Shown: piece after piece, positions 11,475 to 22,000 of the stretch | How the letters are laid out: each line of letters begins with the position of its first letter | Position numbering within the stretch: position 1 is the first letter of the stretch | NCBI RefSeq assembly: GCF_007280555.1 | Contig: NZ_VKDB01000004.1 | Coordinates: 124,001-188,000, forward strand | DNA: 64,000 nucleotides | From: Deinococcus detaillensis | GTDB taxonomy: Bacteria > Deinococcota > Deinococci > Deinococcales > Deinococcaceae | Reading direction: 5' to 3' | Translations under genes and position numbers: made by a program | The notes under the pieces: generated by a model | The model's database searches: none | What the model saw: only the letters and a program-made list of their open reading frames with translations | What the model was told of the DNA's origin: nothing

Positions 11475-12380
11475 TCACACAAAGATCACCCGGTCCAGAG
11501 CGGCGGCCAAAAACAGCAGCGCCAAATACAGCATCGAGAACAAGTAGAGCGGCAAGGTGTTTTTGCGCTCGATCTTGTTGCCCTTGACCACATGAATGCG
11601 CAGCTTCCACGCCAGCCAGAGTTGCCAGCTGCCCAGCAGCAGCGCCGAAATCCCGTAAATCCACGACACTTCCCGCAGCAAGATCGGCATTAGTGACAAA
11701 ACCAAGGTGTAAATGGCGTACAAAAAAGTCTGTTCGACGGTCAGGCGGTCGCCGTGAACCACCGGCAACATCGGAATGCCCACCGCTCGGTACTCATCTT
11801 TGATCATCAGCGCCAGCGCCCAGAAGTGAACCGGCGTCCAGAAGAAGATGATGGCAAACAAAAACCACGCGAACAAGTTGAGATCGCCCGTGACGGCGGC
11901 CCAGCCGACCAGCGGCGGAAACGCGCCAGCCGCGCCGCCCAGCACGATGTTGTGCCAAGTGGTGCGCTTGAGCCACAAAGTGTAGACAAACACGTAAGTC
12001 GAGAATCCGGCCAGACTCATCAGCGCCGCCACCGGGCTGGCCAGCGTCCACAGTGCTGCAAAGGACAGCACTTGCAGCGCCGCGCCGAAGATAAAGGCTT
12101 GACGACTGGAGATTAGACCGCTGCTGGTGGGCCGCTTGGCGGTGCGGGCCATTTTGATGTCGATGTCGCGGTCAATGATCATATTGAAGACGCCCGCCGA
12201 CCCCGCCGACATAAAGCCGCAGACGCCGACCAGCAGCAGCGGCCACAGCCCCGGCCAGCCCCGCGCCGCCATAAACATGGCCGCCAATGTTGTCCACAAC
12301 AGCAAGCTGATGACTTTGGGTTTGGTCAGCGCCAAATAATCGCGCCAGGTTGCCCGACGCGCCGCACCTAAGGTGGTCAC
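11475..12380 (-). CDS. ctaB: Protoheme IX farnesyltransferase (heme O synthase)
   Basis: Inner-membrane prenyltransferase that adds a farnesyl chain to heme B, giving heme O for the aa3-type oxidase. About 301 residues with multiple transmembrane helices of the UbiA superfamily. The first Asp-rich motif is [12 protein letters not shown] followed by [10 protein letters not shown], as in CyoE/CtaB. Start is the GTG at 12380 ([22 protein letters not shown]), overlapping the ctaA stop in a GTGA arrangement; a longer in-frame extension to 12629 lies wholly inside ctaA and has no family similarity. Co-transcribed with ctaA. Confidence 0.95.
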   Translation of the reverse strand: MTTLGAARRATWRDYLALTKPKVISLLLWTTLAAMFMAARGWPGLWPLLLVGVCGFMSAGSAGVFNMIIDRDIDIKMARTAKRPTSSGLISSRQAFIFGAALQVLSFAALWTLASPVAALMSLAGFSTYVFVYTLWLKRTTWHNIVLGGAAGAFPPLVGWAAVTGDLNLFAWFLFAIIFFWTPVHFWALALMIKDEYRAVGIPMLPVVHGDRLTVEQTFLYAIYTLVLSLMPILLREVSWIYGISALLLGSWQLWLAWKLRIHVVKGNKIERKNTLPLYLFSMLYLALLFLAAALDRVIFV

Positions 12381-13372
12381 GCGCTCGCCGCCTTCAAAGT
12401 CACGCGCCGCATCGGCTGGGTCACCAGGGCCGAGTACACCACCATCACGGTGATCAGCCACATCAAGCAGGCGAACAGCAGGTGAATGATCTGCATGGTG
12501 CCGGGCGCTTTGAGAGCGACATTCAGCACGCCGATCAACATTTGCGCTCCGATCACGCCGTAAAGCGCGTAGCTCCAGCGCTGGGTCATGGGACTCAGGC
12601 GCTCGCGCAGCACCCGCCCCGCGAACCAAACCAAGTAAGCGCAGACCACCAGCGCCAGCGCCGGATGAATCACCCGCAGGTTTTCGATGATGGAAGCGGT
12701 GGCCCCGAAGTCGCGCTTGACCGTGTCGATCGGGGTGCCGGGGGCCGGAACGAACAACTTGTCGCCCAGCGCCGTGACCGCGCCCGCCATGCCCAGCAGC
12801 AGCATCAGTACGGTGGCCAGCGGACTGCCCCAGCTCAACCAGCCTTGACTACGCAGGGTAAAGCGCGGCGCACCGCCCGCCCACAGCGCGGTAAGCAGCA
12901 GCGCCCCCAGCAGCAAAAAGGTATTGGCAAGGTGCAGACCCTGCACGAAGCCGCGTGCAGGATCGGTGCTGCCCGCCGTCAGTCCCAGCAGGACTTGCAC
13001 GCCGCCGATGACGCCTTCAAACAAAATCAGGCCCAGCGACCAGACCGCGCCGAGCCGGGCCGGATGGCCGCGCTTAGTGGCAAAAAACGCCAGCGCCACC
13101 ACCGCGATGGCCAGCAAGCCGCTCAGCGAGCTACTGCCCCTGTGGCTAAATTCCACGACGCGCTCCAAAGTAAACGAACGCGGAATCACCTGACCGTCGC
13201 ACAGCGGCCAGTGGGCTCCGCAGCCCGCCCCGGAACCGCTGATCCTCACATAAGCGCCCCATAAAATCACCAGTACATTGTAGGCCAGCGCGGCCCAGCT
13301 CAGGCCCACCAGCGCTTTAACAGCCTGCGCTTTCCCCGCTCCAGCTCTGCCTTGCTCCACAACCCTTCTCAA
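12377..13372 (-). CDS. ctaA: Heme A synthase (COX15/CtaA family)
   Basis: Inner-membrane oxygenase converting heme O to heme A. 331 residues, about eight hydrophobic segments in two four-helix halves. Heme-ligand type histidines occur in [24 protein letters not shown] and QIIHLLFA, the paired pattern of COX15/CtaA. A cysteine pair is present in the first external loop (GCGAHWPLC). The start is TTG at 13372, about 7 bases after an AAGGTG site; a GTG four codons downstream is an alternative. First gene of the ctaA-ctaB unit, which runs toward ctaC. Confidence 0.94.
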   Translation of the reverse strand: MRRVVEQGRAGAGKAQAVKALVGLSWAALAYNVLVILWGAYVRISGSGAGCGAHWPLCDGQVIPRSFTLERVVEFSHRGSSSLSGLLAIAVVALAFFATKRGHPARLGAVWSLGLILFEGVIGGVQVLLGLTAGSTDPARGFVQGLHLANTFLLLGALLLTALWAGGAPRFTLRSQGWLSWGSPLATVLMLLLGMAGAVTALGDKLFVPAPGTPIDTVKRDFGATASIIENLRVIHPALALVVCAYLVWFAGRVLRERLSPMTQRWSYALYGVIGAQMLIGVLNVALKAPGTMQIIHLLFACLMWLITVMVVYSALVTQPMRRVTLKAASA

Positions 13373-13666
13373 GCCCTCTCACCTTTCTTCCTTTGCCGCT
13401 CAGGCTTCCGCGCTTGCCTCTTGAGTTGACCTTGCGAACTCAGTCGTTGCCTGCTCAATGTGGGCGAGAACGGAAAATGGATTCTCAAACGCTCGTTGAC
13501 TGTAGTTTAAGAGAAGTGACGGCAGGGCAGTGGGTACAATTGTCCTCAGCAAGATCTCAGAAAAACCGCTCTGGGACGTCAAATTTTGAGTTTGGGATGT
13601 TTGCCTGGTTGATGGGCCGAGCACCTGAGTCAGCAAATGACCCTGTGCGGCTCAGACGCGCCTCCC
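13373..13666. other. Divergent regulatory region between ctaA and the DUF420 gene
   Basis: About 300 bases without a convincing gene. A minus-strand frame of 78 codons exists, but it is low-complexity and has no ribosome binding site. On the minus strand TTGACG and TGAGAT occur 17 bases apart and may be the ctaA promoter. Confidence 0.4.
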
Positions 13667-13672
13667 TAGAAT
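13667..13672 (+). promoter_or_regulatory. -10 element of leaderless DUF420 gene
   Basis: TAGAAT, 7 bases before the ATG at 13680. It decides the start, because the upstream in-frame ATG at 13671 lies inside the element. Confidence 0.6.
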
Positions 13673-13679
13673 GCCACTC

Positions 13680-14162
13680 ATGGCTTCTATTATTAATCAG
13701 TGGGCAGTGATCTGCATTGTCCTCAGCGGCGTCGCACTGGTGGTGGGCGTCACCTTTATTCGGCGCGGCAACCGCGAACTGCACATGCGCTTTATGTTGC
13801 TGGCCAGCGGACTGGCGACTCTCTTCCTGATTCTTTACCTGACCCGCTTGGGCCTCGGCTACGAAAAGAAATACACCGGTCCGGAAGCTTGGCGCTCGGC
13901 TTACTTCGTTCTACTGGTTACCCACATCTTCATGGCCGCGCTCAACGTTCCTCTGGCGCTTGGAGCGCTCTACTGGGCCTACAGGGGTATCAAGTCGGCG
14001 GGCAGCCTCAGCCAAGTAGACAGTGTGCCCGCCGCCCGCGCCGCCTTCGACACCCACCGCCGTTGGACGCGCTGGACGGTGCCGGTGTGGCTTTATGTGG
14101 CAGTGACCGGCTGGATCATCTATCTGGTGCTCGACCGCTTCGGGCAGCTCAGCTTGAGATAA
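13680..14162 (+). CDS. DUF420 membrane protein (CtaM/YozB-like)
   Basis: A 160-residue integral membrane protein with four or five hydrophobic segments ([78 protein letters not shown]). The pattern of histidines in [20 protein letters not shown] and [12 protein letters not shown] fits the DUF420 family, whose Gram-positive members (CtaM/YozB) are linked to maturation of heme A oxidases. Its position divergent from ctaA-ctaB-ctaC-ctaD agrees with an oxidase assembly role. The start at 13680 is chosen from the leaderless promoter; 13671 would add three residues. Confidence 0.87.
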   Translation: MASIINQWAVICIVLSGVALVVGVTFIRRGNRELHMRFMLLASGLATLFLILYLTRLGLGYEKKYTGPEAWRSAYFVLLVTHIFMAALNVPLALGALYWAYRGIKSAGSLSQVDSVPAARAAFDTHRRWTRWTVPVWLYVAVTGWIIYLVLDRFGQLSLR

Positions 14163-14194
14163 GCACAGCCCGCTTCAGGCCGCTGCAGACCTGT

Positions 14195-14200
14195 TAGCCT
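14195..14200 (+). promoter_or_regulatory. -10 element of leaderless panB
   Basis: TAGCCT, 6 bases before the ATG at 14207, with no ribosome binding site. Confidence 0.45.
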
Positions 14201-14206
14201 TCAAGC

Positions 14207-15022
14207 ATGAAACTTACCTTGCCCGAACTGATTCGCGACACGCCGTTGGTGATGGTCACGGCTTACGACTATCCCGGCGCGCAGCAAGCCGAGCGGGCCG
14301 GAATGGACTTGATCTTAGTCGGCGACAGCCTCGGTAATGTCGTGCTCGGCTATGACAGCACCGCGCCGGTCACACTCAGCGACATCATCCACCATGCCCG
14401 CGCCGTGCGTAGGGGTGCGCCGGAGACCTTTTTGGTGGCCGATTTGCCATTCGGCACCTACCACACCAGTTTGCAAGACACCATGCGGGCGGCCATCAAG
14501 GTGATTCAGGAAACCGGAGCCGACGCCATTAAGGTCGAGGGCGCGTCACCGGAGGTGCTGGAGGCCATCACGGTGCTGAGCCGCAACGGTATTCCGGTGA
14601 TGGGCCACGTGGGCCTCACGCCACAAACCGAAGTCTCCTTGGGCGGGCGCAAAGTGCAGGGCCGAGACGAAGTCGGCGCTCAAAAAATCGTGCAGGCCGC
14701 CCTCGCCGTAGAAGCGGCAGGAGCTTTCGCAGTGGTGCTGGAAGTCATTCCGGCGCGGCTGGCCCGCCTCATTACCGAAAAGCTCAGCATTCCCACCATC
14801 GGCATTGGCGCGGGGCCGTACTGTAAAGGTCAGGTGCTGGTGTATCACGACGTTCTTGGCGTTTACGACAACGAAAAGAAAATCGCCAAACGCTACGCCG
14901 AACTCGGTCAACTGGCCACCGAAGCCCTCAAACAGTACGCCGCCGATGTCCGAGAAAAGAACTTTCCAACCAAAGAAAACAGCTTCATCATCAAAGACGA
15001 AGTGTTGGATCACTTGTATTGA
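14207..15022 (+). CDS. panB: 3-methyl-2-oxobutanoate hydroxymethyltransferase
   Basis: First committed step of pantothenate (coenzyme A) synthesis: it transfers a hydroxymethyl group from methylene-tetrahydrofolate to alpha-ketoisovalerate, giving ketopantoate. 271 residues, standard length. Typical motifs are [36 protein letters not shown] (magnesium-binding Asp), [23 protein letters not shown] and IGIGAG near the end. No other pan gene is adjacent. It ends in a strong shared terminator facing the surface-protein cluster. Confidence 0.97.
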   Translation: MKLTLPELIRDTPLVMVTAYDYPGAQQAERAGMDLILVGDSLGNVVLGYDSTAPVTLSDIIHHARAVRRGAPETFLVADLPFGTYHTSLQDTMRAAIKVIQETGADAIKVEGASPEVLEAITVLSRNGIPVMGHVGLTPQTEVSLGGRKVQGRDEVGAQKIVQAALAVEAAGAFAVVLEVIPARLARLITEKLSIPTIGIGAGPYCKGQVLVYHDVLGVYDNEKKIAKRYAELGQLATEALKQYAADVREKNFPTKENSFIIKDEVLDHLY

Positions 15023-15036
15023 TGCTCCGAGAAAAG

Positions 15037-15070
15037 AAAAGCACCTGCCCACTGAACGGCAGGTGCTTTT
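15037..15070. terminator. Bidirectional terminator between panB and the surface-protein cluster
   Basis: A 13-base perfect stem AAAAGCACCTGCC / GGCAGGTGCTTTT with an 8-base loop, giving T-runs on both strands. Confidence 0.9.
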
Positions 15071-15088
15071 CTTTGGTGAGTTGTTGGC

Positions 15089-18000
15089 TTAGTTGATGGT
15101 TGCGCGGAAGCAGACGATAAAGCTTTTGCTGGGCGCAAGAGTCAGGGTGGTGTCGTTGACAAAGAGGCGTGGGGTAATACCGTTGGTGTCCTTGCCCAAC
15201 TGCGCCGCGTCACCGTCAGCCGCGAAGGTCAGGAATTTGGTGCTGCCGTCCGGCAAGGTGTACTTGACGTCTTTACCGGTTCCGTAGCCGCCGACTTGAG
15301 CGGTGGTGCTGGCGGGGATGTTGTCGCCGAGGCCCAACTTGGTGACGCTGGTGTTGCCGATGTTTGAAGCGGTAAGGCAATACTCCAACACGTCACCGGG
15401 TTTACCGAGACTGTCTCTCGTCACTGGGCCGTTGGCGGTGATGTTCTGGACTGTTTTATCCAGCAGCGCTTTGGGCGGAGCAGGCTGGGTGCAGGCCAGG
15501 GCGTTGGCTACGGTAAACCCGTAATCATCGCTGACGCCGCCGCCGGACGCGTTCGAGATGAATTTGACCTGTACGCTGCTGATGCTCTTGACGCTGCTGG
15601 GCAACGTCACCCAGATTTTGGAGGAGGTGTAGCGGTTGAGCGTCAGGCTGGCCGCGCCGCCTTCCAAGCTCGCACCGTTGGAAGGAACCACACTGGCCCG
15701 GCCACTGTAAGCGTCTTCGGTGAGGAAGCTGGCGTAGACCGTGCCGTTGACAATGAGCTGCAAGGTGCTGGCTTTGCTGACCGGGCCGTAGCCGTTGTTG
15801 AAGTAGTAGGTGCCGTCAATCACGAAGCTGCCGGAAGGGCCGGTGCCGGTGCTGTACGCCGCAGCGTCGGTGATCAGCTTGCCGTCGCTTTGGAGGGTGG
15901 CATTGTCGTTATCTTGGTAGCCAGTGATGGGCGAGGCCAGCAAGTTGGTCGGGGTCCCGGTGCTGCAAGTTGCAGGTGGGAGGGGCAGTGGGGTGACGGG
16001 GGCAATGTCTTGGGCACACCGAGCGCCAACAGTACACGTCGCCGGATCGGGGATGGGATCGGTGTCGCCGCCACCGCCCACACTGGCTTTGTTCACGACG
16101 CTGCTGCCGGCTTTGGGCGTCACGTTCACGGGAATGGACAAGTTGACCGAACTGCCACTGGCCAACACGTTGGTGGTGGTGCAGGTCAGGAGCTGCGCTT
16201 CGTTGGGATTGGGCGCATACCCGACGCCCTGTTCCGCTTCACCGCTGTAAGTGCAAGTCCAGCCCGCCGCAGGCGAGAAGCCGCTGGGCAGCGCCGCGCC
16301 GATGCCGACGGGCAACTGATCCTTGACCGTAATGACGCCGCTGGTGGGAGCAGAACCCGCCGCGTTGGAAACTTTGATGTTGTACAACCCGGCCTGCAAA
16401 ACTTGGAAGGTAGCCGGGATGTGGGTTTTGGTGATGCTCAGCGCCGCCACTGGCAGCGGGCAGGTCAGCTTAATGTCGTCGAGCTTGAGGACATTGAGGT
16501 CGGCGGTGGTGCCGTCTTTGAGGGTGTAGAGGCGAATAATCACTTTATTGCTGGGCGAAACGAAGCTGGGCACGCTTTGTTTGGTGTAGTCGGTGGTGGC
16601 CAGCGCTCCGTTGTACGTCTGGAGCAGGGTGTTGGTAACACCATCATAAAAGCGGTACTGGATTTGGGTCGCGGTGTTGGAGTGGCTGCGGACATAGTTT
16701 TCGTAGCTGATGGTCGAACCGGCAGGCACCGTAATCTGGCTTTCGTAGAGCAGGCCGGGAATGGTCAGGTTGCCGCCGTTCTTGTTCTCGAAATTGGCGA
16801 TGTTGTAATACAGGGCACTGCCACCGTTGCCGGTATGGTCAATTTGGTTCCATACGGTGTAGGTGCCGTCGGTGTTGGTCACGGTGTTCGCATCAGACAA
16901 GTAGCGGTGATTACGAACTTCCACGAGCGGGCCGCCGCTGTTGAAGGTCTGGAGATACGGCGCTGCGGTTGTGCAGGTTCCGGAATCAGGCACCGGCACC
17001 GTCGGGTTGGTGATTTTCACTGTGGCTTGATCGGTGTTGTTAGTGAGATCGGTTTCGGGTGTGGGCGTGGCGACTTTGGCCACGTTGGTCAAGCTCTGTC
17101 CAGCGCTGACCACATCTGCCGAAACCGAAACGCTGTAGACCTGCTTGGCATTGGGAGCCAGACTCGCCACAGTGGGCCAAGTCACGGTGCGGCTCGGAGC
17201 GTTGTAGGTGCCGCCGTTATCAGCTGAAACAAAATTCAGTCCAGCAGGCAGCGTATCTGTCGTGACCACGTTGAGCGCCGTACCTTGGCTGACGTTGCTG
17301 CTGGTCACGGTGAAGCTAAAGACCTCGCCCACATTGGCCGTCGCGGGGCCGGTTTTCTCCACTTTGAGATCAAGGGTCGCCGGAACTGGGCAGGTCACTT
17401 TGATGTCATCAAGCTTCACGACGTTGGCGTCAGCACTGGTGCCATCTTTGAGTGTGTAGATTCGGAGAACGACTTTATCGCTGGGCGAAACGAATCCGTC
17501 GACAATCTGTCTGGTGTAATCGGTGGTGACCACCGCGCCGTTTACACTCTTGAGCAGCGAGCCGCTGACCCCGTCATAGAAGCGGTACTGCAACTGCGTG
17601 GCGCTGTTCGAATGGCTGCGGACATAATTCTCGTAACCAATCGTTGAACCCGCCGGAACAGTGATTCGGCTCTCATAGATCAGACCGGGAGTGCTGAGGT
17701 TGCCGCCGTTTTTGTTCTCAAAATTGGCGACGTTGTAGTACAGACCGTAGCCATTGTTTCCGCTATGGTCGATCTGGTTCCACAGGGTGTACGTTCCGGT
17801 GGTGCTCGTCACCGTATCGGCATTGCTCAGGTAATCATGGTTCCGAGCTTCAGCCAGCGGGCCAGACCTGTTAAAGCTCTGGATATAGGGCGTGCTCACC
17901 GTGCAGGTGCCGGAATCGGGAATGGTCGGCGTGGGCGGCTTGTAGCCGAAATTGCCTCCAGGCACCGTGATATTGGCCTGCGGGCTGACGCCGGATGTGG

Positions 18001-19081
18001 AGGTTGGCGTGGTGGCTGTCAATCCGGAGAGCGGAGCCGAGGCGGCGACCACTTCGATCTTGTAAGGCTTGTTGCCGAGCGACAGATTGGGAAACGAGTA
18101 ACTGCCGTCGCTGCCAGTGGTCACGGTGGCCACAGAGCCGTTCTTATCGGTAGCTTTGACCGCCACGTTCTGGATGCCCGGTTCGCCGCCATCCTGAGAC
18201 GCGTTGCCGTTGTTATCCCGGTAGACCTTACCGCTGATGGTTCCGGAAGACACCACGCACTTTTGCAAGAACAGATCATCGACATAGAAGTCGTTGCCTT
18301 CCGCAACCGTGGAAATATTTTTAAACGAGACCGGAACGCTGGTCTGGTTCCCAGAATTGAAGATGATCGAGCCGCGTTCCCAATCGTCGCCCCGCACCAG
18401 ATTGTTGGTGACGCCGTTGGCTAAGCCTCCAGCAGAAATGGACAGTTTGGCGGCTTGGTCACTTCCACCGTAAGCCGAACTGGCCGCATGAGGCGAGCGG
18501 CCCCACAAACCGATCTCGTAGTTGGTGTTGCGCTCGACAGCAATAGTCTGGTTCAGGAAAGTGGCCTGCGAGACTGCGCCGTTGACCGCCAGGTAAGCGT
18601 CGGTGCCGCCACCGTTGGTGTGACCTGTATACGCTTGCCACGGCCCGTAGACATCAAGCAGATTGCCACTGCCATACGAGGAGGTCACGGCGTAGGTTCC
18701 CTCCGGGCGAATCCGGCCCGTGCCGTCGGTGTTGTTGGTATAGCTGTAAGGCGAACCGGGCCGGTCTGCCGATTCCAGATCCCGGTAGGTCGGCGGAGAA
18801 GTTCGGGCGATGCTGCCGAAGGTGCCGCCACTTTCCGCCGTGATCAGGTTGGGCGAAAGCGTTCCGCCCTGTTCCTGACACAGGCTTCCGAAAGTGGTCG
18901 AGGCGCTGGCCACTCCTCCCGACAAAGCGGCGCAGGTCAGCGCCAGACGCAGCAACCACGGCTGTGTCGCTGGAATGGAAACGGGAGCTGCCACTTCAGG
19001 GCTGCTGGGCCTGTCGCCAAGTAAGCCAATCAGCACCGCCGGGGCGCTCGAGCGCGGCTGGATGAGGCGAGGCAATCTCAT
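15089..19081 (-). CDS. Large secreted DUF11/SdrD-B surface protein with an internal duplication
   Basis: 1330 residues. After a long N-region, a hydrophobic segment (about 42-58) ending GGVASAS is the predicted signal peptide. An SdrD-B-like module follows at about 279-345 (ISGKVYRDNNGNASQDGGEPGI). Then come a unit of about 180 residues (387-566), a DUF11-type module (about 570-690) and a second copy of the same unit (697-876). Further DUF11-like modules run to the C-terminus, which ends FIVCFRATIN with no sorting motif or barrel. Disulfide-type cysteines are frequent. The ATG overlaps the preceding gene's stop (ATGA) with GGGAG upstream, so it is the third gene of a coupled unit. Likely an envelope or adhesion protein; exact role unknown. 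Confidence 0.85.
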   Translation of the reverse strand: MRLPRLIQPRSSAPAVLIGLLGDRPSSPEVAAPVSIPATQPWLLRLALTCAALSGGVASASTTFGSLCQEQGGTLSPNLITAESGGTFGSIARTSPPTYRDLESADRPGSPYSYTNNTDGTGRIRPEGTYAVTSSYGSGNLLDVYGPWQAYTGHTNGGGTDAYLAVNGAVSQATFLNQTIAVERNTNYEIGLWGRSPHAASSAYGGSDQAAKLSISAGGLANGVTNNLVRGDDWERGSIIFNSGNQTSVPVSFKNISTVAEGNDFYVDDLFLQKCVVSSGTISGKVYRDNNGNASQDGGEPGIQNVAVKATDKNGSVATVTTGSDGSYSFPNLSLGNKPYKIEVVAASAPLSGLTATTPTSTSGVSPQANITVPGGNFGYKPPTPTIPDSGTCTVSTPYIQSFNRSGPLAEARNHDYLSNADTVTSTTGTYTLWNQIDHSGNNGYGLYYNVANFENKNGGNLSTPGLIYESRITVPAGSTIGYENYVRSHSNSATQLQYRFYDGVSGSLLKSVNGAVVTTDYTRQIVDGFVSPSDKVVLRIYTLKDGTSADANVVKLDDIKVTCPVPATLDLKVEKTGPATANVGEVFSFTVTSSNVSQGTALNVVTTDTLPAGLNFVSADNGGTYNAPSRTVTWPTVASLAPNAKQVYSVSVSADVVSAGQSLTNVAKVATPTPETDLTNNTDQATVKITNPTVPVPDSGTCTTAAPYLQTFNSGGPLVEVRNHRYLSDANTVTNTDGTYTVWNQIDHTGNGGSALYYNIANFENKNGGNLTIPGLLYESQITVPAGSTISYENYVRSHSNTATQIQYRFYDGVTNTLLQTYNGALATTDYTKQSVPSFVSPSNKVIIRLYTLKDGTTADLNVLKLDDIKLTCPLPVAALSITKTHIPATFQVLQAGLYNIKVSNAAGSAPTSGVITVKDQLPVGIGAALPSGFSPAAGWTCTYSGEAEQGVGYAPNPNEAQLLTCTTTNVLASGSSVNLSIPVNVTPKAGSSVVNKASVGGGGDTDPIPDPATCTVGARCAQDIAPVTPLPLPPATCSTGTPTNLLASPITGYQDNDNATLQSDGKLITDAAAYSTGTGPSGSFVIDGTYYFNNGYGPVSKASTLQLIVNGTVYASFLTEDAYSGRASVVPSNGASLEGGAASLTLNRYTSSKIWVTLPSSVKSISSVQVKFISNASGGGVSDDYGFTVANALACTQPAPPKALLDKTVQNITANGPVTRDSLGKPGDVLEYCLTASNIGNTSVTKLGLGDNIPASTTAQVGGYGTGKDVKYTLPDGSTKFLTFAADGDAAQLGKDTNGITPRLFVNDTTLTLAPSKSFIVCFRATIN
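16454..16993 (-). repeat. Second copy of the internal about 180-residue unit
   Basis: Codes for residues 697-876 of the 1330-residue protein. It aligns without gaps to residues 387-566 (constant offset of 310 residues), sharing FENKNGGNL, YENYVRSHSN, QYRFYDGV, TTDYT and YTLKDGT. Confidence 0.85.
17384..17923 (-). repeat. First copy of the internal about 180-residue unit
   Basis: Codes for residues 387-566; the partner copy is at 16454-16993. The copies are separated by one DUF11-type module, so the duplicated period is about 930 bases. Confidence 0.85.
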
Positions 19082-22000
19082 TTTTTATCTCCCTGGGAAA
19101 GGCTCAAACTGTTGTCGCGTTGGCCGTCGTCGAGCATCAAATCGAGGCGCACATAAAGGCCCCTACGGGTGTACAGGTTGCTGGCTACGCCGTCAAAGCC
19201 CACCGGGTTATAGCCGAGCGTCGCCCAAGTGCCGGGCAACACCCTCGCACTGGCTTCGAGACCAAGGCTGTACGCGCTGTAATTGGTGCCGGGTTGGAAA
19301 AGGCCGCGTGCCGCCGCGCCAATACCGAAGGTGTCATTCAGGTAATAGGTCCCGCTGACCGAAAGCTGAAGCGTCAAGCTGCCGCTGTCACCCGCCAGCA
19401 TCCGTCCGGCCAGTCCCGCCCGCACCGAGTAGTCGGCGCGGTGGTATTCGGCGTTGGCTTCGCCGATGAACTGCGGATTTTTGCCGCCGAGTGCGCCGTC
19501 CGAGTAGCGCAGGTAGCTCAGGCCCTGCCAAGCGCCGTTTCTGAGCGCCGCCGAGACCGCGAACTGGTTGCCCTCTTCACTTTTCACACCGGAGAAGACT
19601 TTGGTGCCGTCGAGGCTGAGGCTGAACTGATCGGTGACGTTGTAACTCACGCCGCCTTTGACCACCGTTCTGAGGTGATCGGTTTGGGCGAGGTCAACGC
19701 CAGTGGTGGCCACCAGATTGTCGGCGGTGTATTTGAGGCTAGGCCCCACGTTCCACTCGCTTTTTCCGGTGCCGACGCTGTAGGCGTAACTGCCCGACAC
19801 GCCTAAGCCCAAGTGCTCGCCGAGCGGCAAGCTGGTGTCGACCCCGAAGCGGGCGCGGTTGCCACTGCCGCCGTTGCCGGGCAGATCGTACGAAACGCTC
19901 AGGTTGGTGCCGCCCAAGGTGGTCTGGAGACCCACGGTGGCCGCATTGTCGCCGCCCCACTCGTAGTCGTCGCTGACATTGAGGGTGACATTTCTGGCTA
20001 TGCCGACTTTGCCGCGCAGAGTGGTATGCGGCTTGAGACCGCCGCTGATCGGCTGGCTGTGCTGGAGATCGACGCTGTTTTCGCCCTGAACATACCCGAC
20101 GCTGGCCACGCCTGCCAAGCCGGAAGTGTCGCCGAAGCCGTACTCCACACCCAAACCGACTTTCACCGGATTGAGGAGGTAGGTGGCCAGCAAACTGACG
20201 TGCCCTTGGGTGTTGGTTTTGCTGGCCGTGCCCGCCGCGTTGGAGACCGAAGAACTGTAATCGCCGCCAATCCGCACACCGAACTTGTCGGTGAGGGCCA
20301 CGTCCGCTTGACCGACGGCGGCGGTGCCGACCGGGGTGCTGTTGAGGCCCACATATTTGCCGTCTTGGTAGCGGAATGACGCGCCGTACTGCACCGAGCC
20401 CGTTTTGCCCGAGACGCCGCCGTCGGCGTGAATACCGCCCGAATAGGCCGCCAGCAAACTGCCGCTGGAGTTGCCGCTGCTAAAGCTCACTCTCGCACCA
20501 GTGGTGGTAACGCCGTTCATGTTGACCACTGCCGCCGCCAGATTGACTGGGCCGAGATCTTGCTGAATCTGTGCGCCCCACGCCACTGAGCGGTTTTGGT
20601 TACCGTTGACGAGGGTGTAATTGACCCGCACGATTTGGCGCGAGCCGGTTTCGTCTACCAAATTGACGGGGCTGCTGAAGTACAAGACGCCGGCCACCGA
20701 ATCGAGGGTGTAATCCACGTAACGCTTGAGCGTTTTGATGGTCTCGATTTGGGTCAGCGGGCTGACCGAAACGAGCTGCACGGTTTCGCTGTCGTGGGTG
20801 ACATCGGTGCGCGAGAGATTGAGGACGCGGGTGCCGTTGGCGATCAGGTCTTCGTTGACTTGATCGTTAGAGAGGTAAGCCGCAAAACCCGAAACGCCGG
20901 GGTTGGTGCGGGTAAAGCCCGAAAGCGCGGTGGGCGTGGCGTTGATCGAGAAGACGCTGATCGGCAAGCTGGACTGCCGGTACTGGATGTTGAAGTTGGG
21001 ATGCTCGTAGCGGAAGGCCACCGGATCGATGCCTTGCAGCGCCAAGTCTTCGGTGCTGCTGTCGCCGTAAGTCGAGTAGCGCTCCAGTGGATTGGTGGTT
21101 TTGGCCAGGCCTTGTTTGGCGTCCAAGCTAAAGCCGTTGCCTTGTCCGCCTTCACCGGCTGCCGCGCCCGCGACGTAGAGCTTGCCGCCGGCCAGAGGCG
21201 TTTCGTAGTAGGCTGCGCCGCGCACGCCGTAGTAGGGCGATTTGTCGGGCCCGGTGATGTCGAGTCCGGCAGTGGCGCTCAAAAAGCCGATTCCGACCCG
21301 GTTCTGGCTGGGCTGAGCGTCGAATTTTTGCTCGAAGACCTTGTCGCCGACTTGCACCTTGACGTTGAAGCGGGTGGGCGCGGACAGCGGCTGCAACTCC
21401 AGCACGCCTTCACCGTCTTTGAGGGTGATTTGGTAGCTGGCCACCGCCGGTTGCGCGTCTTTGACGGTGGGTTCGAGGCTGCTTTCCACTGTGACGACCG
21501 GTGTAAAGGTGCTCACTCCCTGCGCGTCGAGCAGCTTGACATTGACCTGGATCGGATTAATGCCGTCGGCGACGAGTTGACGGGCCGTGATCTCGGCTTT
21601 CACCGGCACACCGGCGAGGGAGACTTTGATGCTCTGGCCCCCGAAGGCAATGGTGTTTTCACCGGCCCGCAGCATCACGCCGTAAAACTCGCGGCGCTGC
21701 ACACCGTTGGCCGCGTCAATGACTTTTTTACCGATCGAGGCCTCAGACACCGCGACGCCGTTGACGGTGGGCAAGCTGTTGTCACTGTCTGAACCCGACA
21801 CCGCCAGGGTGATGCGGTCACGCTCGCGGAAAATGGCTCCGTCGAGCGGCAACTTGATGGCCCCGGCGTTTTCGGTTTGAGCCTGCATATCGAGGCTCTG
21901 GGCCGCGCTGAGATCGCTCAAGTCCACGTCGCCGATCAGCACTTCCTGACGGTCATGGGCGTAGCGGCCCACCAACGCGGGCGAGTTGAGCGCGGGCAAG

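Noticed and set aside
12381..12629. Upstream extension of ctaB into ctaA
   Set aside because: The 83 extra residues are Arg/Asp-rich and do not match heme O synthases; the GTG at 12380 fits both motif start and gene coupling.
13400..13636. 78-codon minus-strand frame between ctaA and the DUF420 gene
   Set aside because: Composition is unlike a protein here, there is no start signal, and it covers the expected divergent promoters.
15890..17227. 445-codon plus-strand frame across the surface-protein gene
   Set aside because: Val/Gly-rich shadow of the repeat-rich minus-strand gene; no signal peptide and no start signals.
20596..21792. 398-codon plus-strand frame within the giant surface gene
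   Set aside because: Opposite-strand shadow of the 1635-residue frame; no ribosome binding site or family match.
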